Shown here piece after piece: positions 1 to 7,948 of a stretch of DNA of 32,790 nt. The number at the start of each line of letters is the position of its first letter. Positions within the stretch are counted from its first letter, which is position 1. The stretch comes from an uncultured Candidatus Saccharibacteria bacterium (lineage in GTDB: Bacteria > Patescibacteriota > Saccharimonadia > Saccharimonadales > Saccharimonadaceae). Made by a program: the position numbers and the translations under genes. Below the pieces are notes generated by a model. That model did no database searches, had not been told where the DNA came from, and saw only the letters and a program-made list of their open reading frames with translations. The stretch spans positions 1 to 32,790 of the forward strand of contig CALIJB010000016.1 of NCBI GenBank assembly GCA_938017675.1, in the 5' to 3' direction.

Positions 1-106
1 AATTTTGGTAGTCGGCGGCACGCGATAGACTAAGGTGAGGCTCTGAAAGGCGAGCAAAAACGTTATTGCTACGATAGTTAGGTGTCTCTTTCGAAAATTT
101 CTCCAT
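1..106 (-). CDS. Possible 5' end of a leftward gene, perhaps frameshifted
   Basis: An ATG at 106-104 on the minus strand follows a GGGAGGG Shine-Dalgarno-like run by about 7 nt. This frame stays open to the window edge (35 codons) but codes an unremarkable hydrophilic peptide. The +1 frame from about codon 5 codes a typical signal anchor: basic residues (RKRH), then a hydrophobic run (LTIVAITFLLAF), then VYRVPP. Dropping one T from the TTTT run after the fourth codon would join the start M-E-K-F to this anchor. So this is either a membrane-anchored protein with a one-base shift (real, or a homopolymer error) or a chance open frame. The product cannot be named because the gene leaves the window. 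Confidence 0.35.
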   Translation of the reverse strand, partial: MEKFSKETPNYRSNNVFARLSEPHLSLSRAADYQN

Positions 107-121
107 GAAAAAGCCCTCCCG

Positions 122-130
122 TGCTATACT
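122..130 (+). promoter_or_regulatory. Extended -10 promoter (TGCTATACT)
   Basis: TG-C-TATACT is an extended -10 box that predicts transcription from about 137, leaving a leader of about 19 nt with AAGGGGAA before the ATG at 156. No good -35 box is visible, as is usual for extended -10 promoters. Confidence 0.65.
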
Positions 131-155
131 AAAATTAGCATAAGGGGAATTAAGC

Positions 156-3100
156 ATGGAATTAATTTTTCTGTTAGTGATTGTCATCGTGATAATTAAG
201 GTGGCGCAGAGAGGTAATAATCGACTACCTTGTCAATCCGAGGGTTACCGGCGCGGTTACTGGGACGGCGTGTGCGATGCGCAGAATGGCCGTGCGAAAA
301 TTGAAGGTAACGACGGTCAAGTCAAACTTATTACCGAGAATCAGGCTGCAGCTTCACAATTTGCTGGTTTTGTAGTAACTCGCAATGAATCGAACGAGCC
401 TGATGTAGTATTGCCTACTAATGCTGTGCCAATTGAAGAAGATACGAATATTCCTGACGAAAAGACGCAGATTGTCAAGTGGCTATCTCCAGCCAGTAAT
501 AAAGATAAAGAGAAAAATCGTCAAACCACCATCAATGTGGCGCTCTATACGGCATCATTATTGCTAACCGCCGGTATCTTATTGTTGGCGCAAACGATTG
601 AGCTTTCGGCGCAGCTCAGGTTTAGCTTGGTCTGGCTGTTTATTTTTGTCTATTATGCCATTGGCCAGGTGCTATATGCTCGCTTGCCGATTTTGAAGCC
701 GGCCTCGACGGCATTTATTGGTACGGCGCTGGCTGCTGTGCCGATCGGCGGCTGGAGCATGTATTTACTCTTGGGGATTGATCCAGCACTGTGCTGGCTT
801 ATCACTTCCTTTATCGGCACTTTCTTATGCGCTGATGCTACGGTCAGGCTCAATAGCCAACCGCTTGCCTATATTTCGCTGCTGTCGATGTTTACGATGA
901 CGACCAGCTTGCCGGCTGTTATGCATGCTCAGTTGGTGTGGTATTATGCTGCGGTGCTATTGTTCGGATGCTTGATGACCTTGGCTGCGTATTTTTCTAA
1001 TTATTTTCCACGCCAATTCACCGAGCCGTTGACGCTGGTTAATCCGTTTATCGTCCCGTCCACTTTGCTTCTCGCTATCGGTTCGTCGGTGCATATGGGA
1101 ACGCTTGACGTCAGTATGCTGCTGTTCATCAGCGTTATATATTATTTTACTGTTGCCCTCGTCGAGAAATCAAAGGATATGCGCACGTATGAACTAACGA
1201 CGGCGCGCGTGCTGCTGATGGCGGCGACTGCTAGTTTTGCGCTGTACTTATCGAATAGCGACAGGCTGGTTATGGGTGTAGCGCTTGGGGTAGCGGCGCT
1301 TGGTAATATGATTTGGTCTATTGGGTCGATGTATATCCAAAAGCAGCCCGATAAGCAGCACGAAATAGTACTGTGGATTAGTTTCGTTGCGTCGCTGGCT
1401 GCTGTATCGACTATAGCTGGCGTCGAAAGTCCGCTAAGAGATATGGTCATATTTATCCTGCTGAGTATGATATCGGTAGTAAGTTTTATGGCGCTTTCAT
1501 TGCTGCGCCGCGCCCGTTTTGGCGGTATGGTAGTAATGTCTGGAATTTTGCTGGTGCCGGCTGGCGTTAGGCTATTTGGCCTCGACTCCATAACAGCCTT
1601 GCATACACATTACTCTATCTTTATGCTTATAACCTTGCTGCCGGTTGTCTGCCGATTATTAGTTTTGAAACGCCCAAATATTACGAAAAGTCAAGCAATA
1701 TTAGTGTACGGTGCCGCGGCCGCTTGGTGGTTAATGACGGTGTTTATAGCCTTAGCTTTTTTGACTGCTTATCCGGCAGGAGAAGGTTTGCTGTATCTGT
1801 CAGATTCGGTGGCGGTTGCCGCTATCGTCATGGGTATTGCTGCGTGGCGTGAGAAGGTTTATGGCTTAGTGATTGGTATTCATATTTCTCTACTTCTGAT
1901 GGCACTGCTGATAGCTTTGTATTTCAAGCTGGCTGGCGAAGACCTTGCCATTTTGATGGCGTGGCTGAACGGTTTGTCGTTACTATTATTGGTAGAGTGG
2001 CTGTACAATTACCGTAGCGAGGCAGCGGTTAAGTGCCGCGAATTGTTGCTATATTCTGCTATTGGAGCGGCTGGTCTAATCGTCTTTTCGTCTATTCATC
2101 CGGCAGTTTGGCTGCCGTTAGCAGCGTTGCTGTATTATGTGTTTTATCGGCGGCGTGAAGATGGATATCTGGGCGGAGCATACTTGGCGACGATTGCTTT
2201 GGTGCTGCTGTTCTTGCATTGGTTGAATGTGCCACTAAATGATAATTTCACTATCACTGCTTGGGTGGCGCTTGTTGGCTTTGGGGTAGTATGTTGGTCG
2301 TTGGCGATGAATAAGCGAACATCAACTATCAGCGACATGACGCTGTTGGCTGCTACGGTACCAGCAGTGATATTACCGATGATAAATCTGTCGACGACAT
2401 ATGAATTGCCGTTCAAAATCTTGGGCTGGCTGGCAGCTGTCGCGGCACTTTATATGGTAGTGTATGCCAAGCAGGATTGGCGGCCGATGGCGATATTGGC
2501 GCATCCAAGTTTGGTATTGTTATTCTACTTAACTGCACAATGGCTCGGCGTTAAGCTTGAGTTTATGTCGATCGTTTCGCTGATTATCTTTGCGGTGTTT
2601 TATGGCGCCGCTGTGGCTGCACGAGCCGGGAAATTGTCAGATAATTGGTATTATGCGTCATTTTGGAGCGCTATCGGCTGGTCGATGACTGTACTGCTGA
2701 TGGCCATGCCAGCCAGCGTTGCGACGGAGGCGGTACTGCTAGTAACACTAACGTGGGCGGTCAATGGCAGCGCCCTAATAGCTGAGGGGTTGCCGAAGAA
2801 GAATATTCCGTATTTCGATTCGGGCATCCTTTTAGTGCTGTGTGGCATTCTATTTGCTATTCATATGCTAATTGCGCCTGTTCACGGCATAGTGGTGCCA
2901 TATCTGTGGTCGGCAGCAATTCTTTCGGGAGCGGTGATGTCGTGGCGCTGGCTGGGGTATGCTCATGTATACACCATCGCGCACTTGGTGCTGGCGCTCG
3001 CTGTGTTCAGCTTATCGACTCTTGTCCTGGCGCTAAGGGGAGATAATGCTATGGAAATATTGTTCCTGGTCGAGCATTCGCTGATGGTTATCATCGGCTT

Positions 3101-3284
3101 GGCGCTTGGCAGGAGGCTGATTACTATCTGGGGTGCTGTCGGCGTGACGTTGGCTTTAATTTACTTGCTGTCGGGCTATGCTTATGCGCTGGCTATTTTG
3201 GCTGGGCTATCGATTATTACAGCGGTGGTGGTTGTGGTAGCCAGAGGACAAAAGAATAAACAGAAAAAGATTGCAGGGAAATAA
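156..3284 (+). CDS. Large multi-pass membrane protein of unknown function
   Basis: 1042 aa. An N-terminal hydrophobic helix (about residues 2-17) is followed by a soluble stretch of about 110 residues containing YRRGYWDGV and a lysine-rich linker (KDKEKNRQ). From about residue 122 to 1030 the chain is almost continuous transmembrane helices, more than 25 by eye, with short loops, and it ends in a basic tail (KNKQKK). The ATG at 156 is chosen because AAGGGGAA sits 6 nt upstream. I see no catalytic motif, transporter signature or ATP-binding site. The architecture recalls very large DUF2339/DUF2157-like polytopic proteins found in many bacteria, but I cannot confirm membership. It appears to be transcribed alone. 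Confidence 0.85.
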   Translation: MELIFLLVIVIVIIKVAQRGNNRLPCQSEGYRRGYWDGVCDAQNGRAKIEGNDGQVKLITENQAAASQFAGFVVTRNESNEPDVVLPTNAVPIEEDTNIPDEKTQIVKWLSPASNKDKEKNRQTTINVALYTASLLLTAGILLLAQTIELSAQLRFSLVWLFIFVYYAIGQVLYARLPILKPASTAFIGTALAAVPIGGWSMYLLLGIDPALCWLITSFIGTFLCADATVRLNSQPLAYISLLSMFTMTTSLPAVMHAQLVWYYAAVLLFGCLMTLAAYFSNYFPRQFTEPLTLVNPFIVPSTLLLAIGSSVHMGTLDVSMLLFISVIYYFTVALVEKSKDMRTYELTTARVLLMAATASFALYLSNSDRLVMGVALGVAALGNMIWSIGSMYIQKQPDKQHEIVLWISFVASLAAVSTIAGVESPLRDMVIFILLSMISVVSFMALSLLRRARFGGMVVMSGILLVPAGVRLFGLDSITALHTHYSIFMLITLLPVVCRLLVLKRPNITKSQAILVYGAAAAWWLMTVFIALAFLTAYPAGEGLLYLSDSVAVAAIVMGIAAWREKVYGLVIGIHISLLLMALLIALYFKLAGEDLAILMAWLNGLSLLLLVEWLYNYRSEAAVKCRELLLYSAIGAAGLIVFSSIHPAVWLPLAALLYYVFYRRREDGYLGGAYLATIALVLLFLHWLNVPLNDNFTITAWVALVGFGVVCWSLAMNKRTSTISDMTLLAATVPAVILPMINLSTTYELPFKILGWLAAVAALYMVVYAKQDWRPMAILAHPSLVLLFYLTAQWLGVKLEFMSIVSLIIFAVFYGAAVAARAGKLSDNWYYASFWSAIGWSMTVLLMAMPASVATEAVLLVTLTWAVNGSALIAEGLPKKNIPYFDSGILLVLCGILFAIHMLIAPVHGIVVPYLWSAAILSGAVMSWRWLGYAHVYTIAHLVLALAVFSLSTLVLALRGDNAMEILFLVEHSLMVIIGLALGRRLITIWGAVGVTLALIYLLSGYAYALAILAGLSIITAVVVVVARGQKNKQKKIAGK

Positions 3285-3319
3285 CAGATACGCCAGTTAG
3301 CCAGAATAGATGCGCCTTA

Positions 3320-3348
3320 TTGACTATTATCATAAAACATGATATTAT
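3320..3348 (+). promoter_or_regulatory. Sigma70-type promoter, TTGACT-17-TATTAT
   Basis: The -35 box is 3320-3325 and the -10 box 3343-3348, 17 bp apart. The expected start of transcription (about 3355) is next to the ATG at 3356, so the mRNA would be leaderless. Confidence 0.75.
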
Positions 3349-3355
3349 ATAGGTT

Positions 3356-4069
3356 ATGGGTATAATTAAACATGCTAAAGAGCCGCATCTAGGTTTGCCC
3401 AATTTTTTACCAATTAGTCGTACACCCAATGATGCTCACCGCACTATCGGCGCAGGTGTTTTAAATATGAGGCTTTACGAAGGTAGAACTAGAATACCAG
3501 TATTATGGAGGCCAGATGGGCGCCAACGGACTCCGTCTTTTTACGATAGAGAAAAGTCTGCAGGTACAAAAATGGTTGAAATGAATAGATATGATAGTAT
3601 TACCGCAGGGCCTGGCGAAAGAAAGAAGATTGCTACTTGTGGTCTGCGTGGATGTACAGCTGTAGCTGTAGCTTCTGAATTCCCTGATGGCACAAAACGA
3701 GGGTATATACAGCACTATCCACCATTAGAAAAACAGCTGAGCAGCTTAGTGCTGCAGAGAGAAATGGAGGTGGTAGAACAGCTGGCGCCAGTTAGGTGTA
3801 AAATGGTCATTATGACTCCTGGCAAACACGCCAAGGATTCTAATGGTAGATGGGTAATGACACCGGAGCTCCAGGAATATGTTGATGAGCTAATCACAAG
3901 AAGTGGTATAAATAATAGCGATGAAAACATGAGAGTTTACTCATATAACATGTCACGTAATCTTGGGTCTGCACGCGAGCAGGGTACTCTCATGATAGAT
4001 TTTGGCTCTGACGGCGAGACAACAATCTACACAGAGATGCTGCCAGTCAGATTTGGCGAAGAAGTATAA
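3356..4069 (+). CDS. Orphan protein with a CheD-like Cys/His segment
   Basis: 237 aa, no signal peptide or membrane segment. The start lies 7 bp after a near-consensus -10 box, so the message is probably leaderless. The middle (about residues 90-125) reads ATCGLRGCTAVAVASEF, then DGTKRGYIQHYPP. This resembles the core of the CheD deamidase fold, in which a Cys in a G-x-C-V-A-V strand is followed some 20 residues later by a His before a proline. A later region (GTLMIDFGSDGETTIYTEM) could supply the third Thr/Ser. No chemotaxis genes are nearby. The match is only a pattern read by eye: the fold and any deamidase activity are hypotheses. The gene stands alone between the large membrane protein and ogt. 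Confidence 0.7.
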   Translation: MGIIKHAKEPHLGLPNFLPISRTPNDAHRTIGAGVLNMRLYEGRTRIPVLWRPDGRQRTPSFYDREKSAGTKMVEMNRYDSITAGPGERKKIATCGLRGCTAVAVASEFPDGTKRGYIQHYPPLEKQLSSLVLQREMEVVEQLAPVRCKMVIMTPGKHAKDSNGRWVMTPELQEYVDELITRSGINNSDENMRVYSYNMSRNLGSAREQGTLMIDFGSDGETTIYTEMLPVRFGEEV

Positions 4070-4158
4070 AATTCGACAATGACGAGCGAGGGCGGGGTGG
4101 TTAATGAGAAACAATCAGTCGCAATACAAAAAAGAACGCTGACCTGACCTCTTTTATA

Positions 4159-4656
4159 TTAAATTGCGTTTTCTAGCTTCAGCAACTTAACTTTTTTCTC
4201 AATTCCGCCTGCGTAGCCAGTCATTTTACCGTTACTGCCAATGACGCGATGACACGGCACAAGGATTGAGATGGGGTTGCGGCCGACAGCATTACCAACA
4301 GCCTGCGCCGACATTTTGACGATGTTACGCTTCTGGGCGATGTATTCAGCCATCTCGCGGTAGGTGATTAATTTGCCGTACGGTACGGTTTGGAGGATCC
4401 GCCAAACCTCCATCTGGAACGGCGTGCCATTCATGCGTACAGCCGGGATTTCTCCAGGATTATTGCCTGTAAAATATATATCTAGCCAATGCGAAACTTC
4501 GTCGAAAATCGGTAAATCTTTGTCAGTTATGCATCCTTCTAACCCTATATCAAAGTGTCTTTGCTCGACAAACCACAGACCGGTAATTGCTGCGCCATCG
4601 CTAGCGATAACTATTTCACCTAGCAACGATTTGTATTTATGCGCAAAACTGCTCAT
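4159..4656 (-). CDS. ogt: Methylated-DNA--[protein]-cysteine S-methyltransferase
   Basis: 165 aa, full family length. It repairs O6-methylguanine by irreversible transfer of the alkyl group to its own cysteine. The active-site block NPISILVPCHRVIGSNG contains the PCHR motif, followed by the usual GYAGGIEKK segment. The upstream DNA-binding part (FQMEVWRILQTVPYGKLITYREMAEYI) is also typical. The ATG at 4656 lies 8 bp after an extended -10 box (TGATAAAAT), so the mRNA is leaderless or nearly so. It is divergent from tsaE with only 48 bp between start codons, so the two promoters lie close together. Confidence 0.96.
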   Translation of the reverse strand: MSSFAHKYKSLLGEIVIASDGAAITGLWFVEQRHFDIGLEGCITDKDLPIFDEVSHWLDIYFTGNNPGEIPAVRMNGTPFQMEVWRILQTVPYGKLITYREMAEYIAQKRNIVKMSAQAVGNAVGRNPISILVPCHRVIGSNGKMTGYAGGIEKKVKLLKLENAI

Positions 4657-4664
4657 TCAATGAT

Positions 4665-4673
4665 ATTTTATCA
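4665..4673 (-). promoter_or_regulatory. Extended -10 promoter of ogt (TGATAAAAT)
   Basis: Read on the minus strand, TG-A-TAAAAT ends 8 bp before the ogt start codon. It is about 20 bp from the tsaE -10 box on the other strand. Confidence 0.65.
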
Positions 4674-4692
4674 TGGGAATTGCGGCGTATTG

Positions 4693-4698
4693 TATAAT
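4693..4698 (+). promoter_or_regulatory. -10 box of tsaE-tsaB (TATAAT)
   Basis: A perfect TATAAT ends 6 bp before the ATG at 4705, which implies a leaderless message. No convincing -35 box is seen. Confidence 0.7.
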
Positions 4699-4704
4699 GG
4701 TCTT

Positions 4705-5166
4705 ATGACATTAGAGGTGATTTTGCAATCAGCAGAGGATTTGGTGAATTTCGGCTGGCGAATCGGCAGTTTATTGCAAGGCGGCGAAACGCTAGAGCTG
4801 ATTGGTGATATCGGTGCTGGCAAAACTACACTAACGAAAGGCTTAGCGCGTGGCTTACATATAGAAGACGAGGTTCAGAGTCCGACGTTTACGATTAGCC
4901 GCAATTACGAGGCTGCGGATGGTTTGCGGTTGGCTCATTATGATTTTTACCGCTTACCAGATGCTGGTATCATGAAAATGGAACTTGATGAAGCGATTCA
5001 CGATTCACATACAATTACTGTGATTGAGTGGAGTGATGTAGTAAATAACGTACTGCCAACGGACGTATTGCAGATCGTCATCCAGGTGCAGCCTGATGAT
5101 AGTCGTAAGCTAACTTTGAAGAGCAGCGGTGAAAAATCGCGTCGAATTGTGGAGAAATTACGATGA
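4705..5166 (+). CDS. tsaE: tRNA t6A biosynthesis ATPase TsaE
   Basis: 153 aa. TsaE is the P-loop ATPase that supports the TsaB-TsaD complex making N6-threonylcarbamoyladenosine at position 37 of ANN-reading tRNAs. The Walker A motif GDIGAGKTT is at about residues 34-42. The family features SPTFTISRNYE, HYDFYRL and the late VIEWSDV follow. The reading frame is open 66 nt further upstream, but that would run over the promoter; the ATG at 4705, 6 bp after TATAAT, gives a normal N-terminus. The stop overlaps the tsaB start as ATGA, so the two are translationally coupled. Confidence 0.95.
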   Translation: MTLEVILQSAEDLVNFGWRIGSLLQGGETLELIGDIGAGKTTLTKGLARGLHIEDEVQSPTFTISRNYEAADGLRLAHYDFYRLPDAGIMKMELDEAIHDSHTITVIEWSDVVNNVLPTDVLQIVIQVQPDDSRKLTLKSSGEKSRRIVEKLR

Positions 5167-5549
5167 TTGTATTGTGGAATAGTGCTGAAATGACGGTGCA
5201 ATTAACGCTAATTGACGGTGACAAACGAACCGACTACGAATGGGCGGCTGAACGCAATCTCGCGCGCGACATGCTAGCTTATTTGCGCGACCGCTTAGCA
5301 GAGAATGGGGCCAGTTTTGCTGATATTTCGGGCATTGGTGTATTTCGCGGTCCGGGGAGTTTCACTGGTTTGAGGATTGGTCTGGCAGTGTTGAATACTA
5401 TAGCGCACGAACAACGTATTCCGATCGTTGGAGTTACCGGCGATGTTTGGCGTGAAGAATGCTTGGCTCGGCTGCAGAATGGCCGCAATGATGAAATAGT
5501 TCTGCCTGAGTATGGCGCTGAGGCTCGCATTACCAAACCGCGTAAATAG
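5163..5549 (+). CDS. tsaB: Very short TsaB (t6A synthesis scaffold)
   Basis: 128 aa against about 210-240 in most bacteria. TsaB is the inactive paralogue of TsaD and forms the TsaB-TsaD heterodimer. The N-terminal lobe is intact with the hallmark GVFRGPGSFTGLRIGLA at about residues 58-74. The chain then jumps from VTGDVWREECLARLQNG to a tail (LPEYGAEARITKPRK) that looks like the natural TsaB C-terminus, so the second lobe is reduced rather than cut off by a frameshift. It starts inside the tsaE stop codon. TsaD is not in this window. The short form may be normal for this lineage, but I cannot check that here. Confidence 0.88.
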   Translation: MIVLWNSAEMTVQLTLIDGDKRTDYEWAAERNLARDMLAYLRDRLAENGASFADISGIGVFRGPGSFTGLRIGLAVLNTIAHEQRIPIVGVTGDVWREECLARLQNGRNDEIVLPEYGAEARITKPRK

Positions 5550-5579
5550 TTGCTTATTTTGTTATAAACGCGGTACAAT
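5550..5579 (+). promoter_or_regulatory. Promoter of rny, TTGCTT-18-TACAAT
   Basis: -35 at 5550-5555 and -10 at 5574-5579. It predicts a start near 5586 and a leader of about 95 nt before rny, unusually long for this window. The leader is AT-rich with no clear riboswitch fold. Confidence 0.55.
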
Positions 5580-5681
5580 GGTAATGTCTACGAATGTGAC
5601 ATTGATAAGTTTAAATTTTGATAATTTTGCGGTTTTTTGACTTAATGCGTTGACTAATTGCCGCGAGAGAAAGGAAAAAAT

Positions 5682-7172
5682 ATGGTTGAGGGAATTATTG
5701 CCGCGATTGTTGGTATTATTGCTGGCGTGGGCGGTAAGGTAGTATATGATCGCCAACAAGAGACCAAGAGCAAAAATACGGCTGAACAGGTCATAGCGCA
5801 AGCTGAGCGCAAAGCTAGCGATATCGTACTTAAAGCCAAAGATGAAGCGCTGCGAATCGAGAAAGAGCGCCGCAAAGAGCTTCAAAAAACCGAGAATCGT
5901 CTGGCGGACCGTGAGGAGTCGCTTGATAAGAAGCTTGATCAGCTTGATAAACGCAGTGAAAAATTACGCAAGCAAGAAGACGAAGTTGAAGAGTTGAAGA
6001 ATGAGATCCGTGACATTCGTACGCGTCAGCAGGAAAAGCTTGAGAAAATTGCTGGCCTCAAGAAGAAAGATGCCGCTGATAAGTTGATGAAGATGACTGA
6101 ACGCGACATCAAGGGTGATCTACTAAATCTGGTCGCCAAAATGCAGCAAGATGTCGAAGCTGACGCCGAGGAGCGGGCGCAAACTATCCTCGTTGAAACA
6201 ATGGAACGCATGGCTAGCGAGGTGACTGCTGAGCGCACGGTCACCGCGGTTAAACTGCCAGACGACGACATGAAGGGTCGAATTATCGGCAAAGAAGGCC
6301 GTAATATTCAAGCGATGCAGCGCGTTACTGGCGTAGACTTCTTGGTTGATGACACGCCAGGCATGGTAGTTTTATCGAGCTTTGACCCAATTCGCCGCCA
6401 GGTAGCGCGTCTCGGTCTCGAGATGTTGATGAAAGACGGTCGTATTCACCCAGGGCGTATCGAAGAAGTCTTTGCGAAAGCTGAAAAGCAAATCGACAAG
6501 GAAACCCAGCGTGCTGGCGAAGATGCGGCGCGCGAAGTTGGCGTTACCGGTATCCCGCGTGATTTGCTAAAACTGCTTGGCGAGCTGAAGTTTCGAACTA
6601 GCTATGGTCAAAATGTTCTTAAGCATTCGACCGAAATGGCGCATATGGCCGGTATGATTGCTAGCGAGATTGGCGCTGATGTTCGTACTTCCAAAATAGC
6701 GACGCTGCTGCACGATATGGGCAAGGCAGTTACCCACAAAATTGAAGGCAAGCATCACCATATCGGTGCTGAGCTGGCCCGCAAAGCTGGCCTGAGCGAG
6801 GGTATCTGTCATGCGATTGAGGCTCATCACGACGACATTGAAGCGACTACGCCAGAGGCCATCGTCGTTCGTATTTGCGATGCAATCAGTGCTGCTCGGC
6901 CGGGTGCGCGTAATATCTCTGCTGAGAATTTCGCTGAGCGCATGCGTGATCTCGAAAATGTTGCGACTGGTTTCCAAGGAATCGAGAAAGCATACGCCAT
7001 AAGCGCCGGCCGCGAGATTCGCGTGATTGTCACGCCAGAGAAAATCGACGACCTTAGCGCTATCAAGCTAGCACGCGACATCGCGACTAAGATTGAGTCA
7101 ACCATGCAGTATCCTGGAACTATCAAGGTGAATGTTATCCGTGAAACGCGCGCGGTTGAGTTCGCCAAATAA
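5682..7172 (+). CDS. rny: Ribonuclease Y
   Basis: 496 aa. RNase Y is a membrane-bound endoribonuclease that starts bulk mRNA decay. Order of parts: N-terminal membrane anchor (about 3-22), long charged coiled coil (about 25-150), KH domain with the GRIIGKEGRNIQ loop (about 199-210), and HD domain with LLHDMGKA (His-Asp at about 344-345) and a following HHHIGAEL. It ends in the usual VIRETRAVEFAK. An in-frame TTG at 5658 would add eight charged residues before the anchor; the ATG at 5682 is preferred because AAGGA lies 6 nt before it. It has its own promoter with a leader, unlike most neighbours. Confidence 0.97.
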   Translation: MVEGIIAAIVGIIAGVGGKVVYDRQQETKSKNTAEQVIAQAERKASDIVLKAKDEALRIEKERRKELQKTENRLADREESLDKKLDQLDKRSEKLRKQEDEVEELKNEIRDIRTRQQEKLEKIAGLKKKDAADKLMKMTERDIKGDLLNLVAKMQQDVEADAEERAQTILVETMERMASEVTAERTVTAVKLPDDDMKGRIIGKEGRNIQAMQRVTGVDFLVDDTPGMVVLSSFDPIRRQVARLGLEMLMKDGRIHPGRIEEVFAKAEKQIDKETQRAGEDAAREVGVTGIPRDLLKLLGELKFRTSYGQNVLKHSTEMAHMAGMIASEIGADVRTSKIATLLHDMGKAVTHKIEGKHHHIGAELARKAGLSEGICHAIEAHHDDIEATTPEAIVVRICDAISAARPGARNISAENFAERMRDLENVATGFQGIEKAYAISAGREIRVIVTPEKIDDLSAIKLARDIATKIESTMQYPGTIKVNVIRETRAVEFAK

Positions 7173-7203
7173 CTACCTTTTTATCTGCCTGCAATTTATA
7201 ATC

Positions 7204-7240
7204 AAAATACTCTACTGTATGACAACTGGTAGAGTATTTT
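7204..7240. terminator. Bidirectional terminator between rny and the sortase gene
   Basis: A perfect 12-bp stem, AAAATACTCTAC (7204-7215) with GTAGAGTATTTT (7229-7240), and a 13-nt loop. A- and T-rich ends give U-tracts in both directions. The sortase stop codon (7239-7241) overlaps the stem. Confidence 0.9.
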
Positions 7241-7829
7241 ATTGTTCGACTTGACCGAGCAGTTTGCCTGTGATGACGATGCGGCCAGCATCAGAGCCGC
7301 CAAGTTCACAACTGTATAGAGTCAGCTTTGCTTCTTGGGATGGAGCTTCGATTTCGGTCTGGTCTGGTTTGACATCAAATATTTTAGTGATTTCGTACGC
7401 ATAGCGAGCACCTTCGTAATCGACTACAATGTTATCGCCTAGTTTCATCTTATCAATGTTATAAAAAGGCGATTTCTCAACAGTACCCTGCGGTGTTGGC
7501 TGGATACTGAAGCGGTGGGCAGCAATAATGAAATTACCGCCATCTTTGGGGTTGCCATGGTTTGGCTGTCGCCATTCAGCACCGCGATCGAGTGCGGTGC
7601 GGCCTTTGTCGTAGTGAATATTGACGCCGATGCGCGGTATAACAATACGGTTCTCGCCGATTTTGGCTTTTGGCAGCGATTTAGCATCAATCGGCTTGGT
7701 AAAAATCAGGGGCGCTACCGACGGCGATAAGGTCAGCATCATAAAATACACGCCAGTGCTAATCAGGCATATCGCCACTGCAAAAATAGCATATGGACGG
7801 CGGTGCTTTTTTTGTTTGATCGAGAGCAA
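7239..7829 (-). CDS. Sortase family cysteine transpeptidase
   Basis: 196 aa. Sortases cleave a sorting signal of secreted proteins and join them to a cell-wall or pilus acceptor. A basic N-terminus and one membrane helix (about 13-33) anchor it with the catalytic part outside. Catalytic residues visible: His105 in IIAAHRF, Cys174 in KLTLYSCEL (family form TLxTC), Arg183 in AGRIVITG. The start is a TTG: AGGAGG sits 4 nt upstream and no ATG is available before the anchor. I see no LPxTG-type substrate in the window, so its targets lie elsewhere or use a variant motif. The class (D or E type) is not certain. Confidence 0.93.
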   Translation of the reverse strand: MLSIKQKKHRRPYAIFAVAICLISTGVYFMMLTLSPSVAPLIFTKPIDAKSLPKAKIGENRIVIPRIGVNIHYDKGRTALDRGAEWRQPNHGNPKDGGNFIIAAHRFSIQPTPQGTVEKSPFYNIDKMKLGDNIVVDYEGARYAYEITKIFDVKPDQTEIEAPSQEAKLTLYSCELGGSDAGRIVITGKLLGQVEQ

Positions 7830-7858
7830 CTAACCTCCTAAAACGATTATTCGTTAGT

Positions 7859-7867
7859 AGTATAACA
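7859..7867 (-). promoter_or_regulatory. Extended -10 promoter of the sortase gene (TGTTATACT)
   Basis: On the minus strand TG-T-TATACT predicts a start near 7852, leaving a leader of about 22 nt with a perfect AGGAGG before the TTG start. Confidence 0.65.
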
Positions 7868-7883
7868 TAATTATTTTGATATG

Positions 7884-7916
7884 AAAAACACCTCTTGACA
7901 AAGAAAAGGCGTTTTT
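7884..7916 (-). terminator. Terminator of eno
   Basis: On the minus strand AAAAACGCC (7916-7908) pairs with GGTGTTTTT (7892-7884) through one G-U pair and ends in a U-run. It lies 32 bp past the eno stop and before the sortase promoter. Confidence 0.7.
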
Positions 7917-7948
7917 CGCTTTGTTAGAAGTAAAACCTACAGTTTTAT

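Noticed and set aside
1142..1591. 149-aa minus-strand open frame inside the large membrane protein gene
   Set aside because: Shadow of the main gene; Ser/Thr-rich composition typical of antisense frames and no promoter or ribosome binding site.
5586..5681. Riboswitch in the rny leader
   Set aside because: The leader of about 95 nt is AT-rich and I see no conserved riboswitch core or terminator-antiterminator pair.
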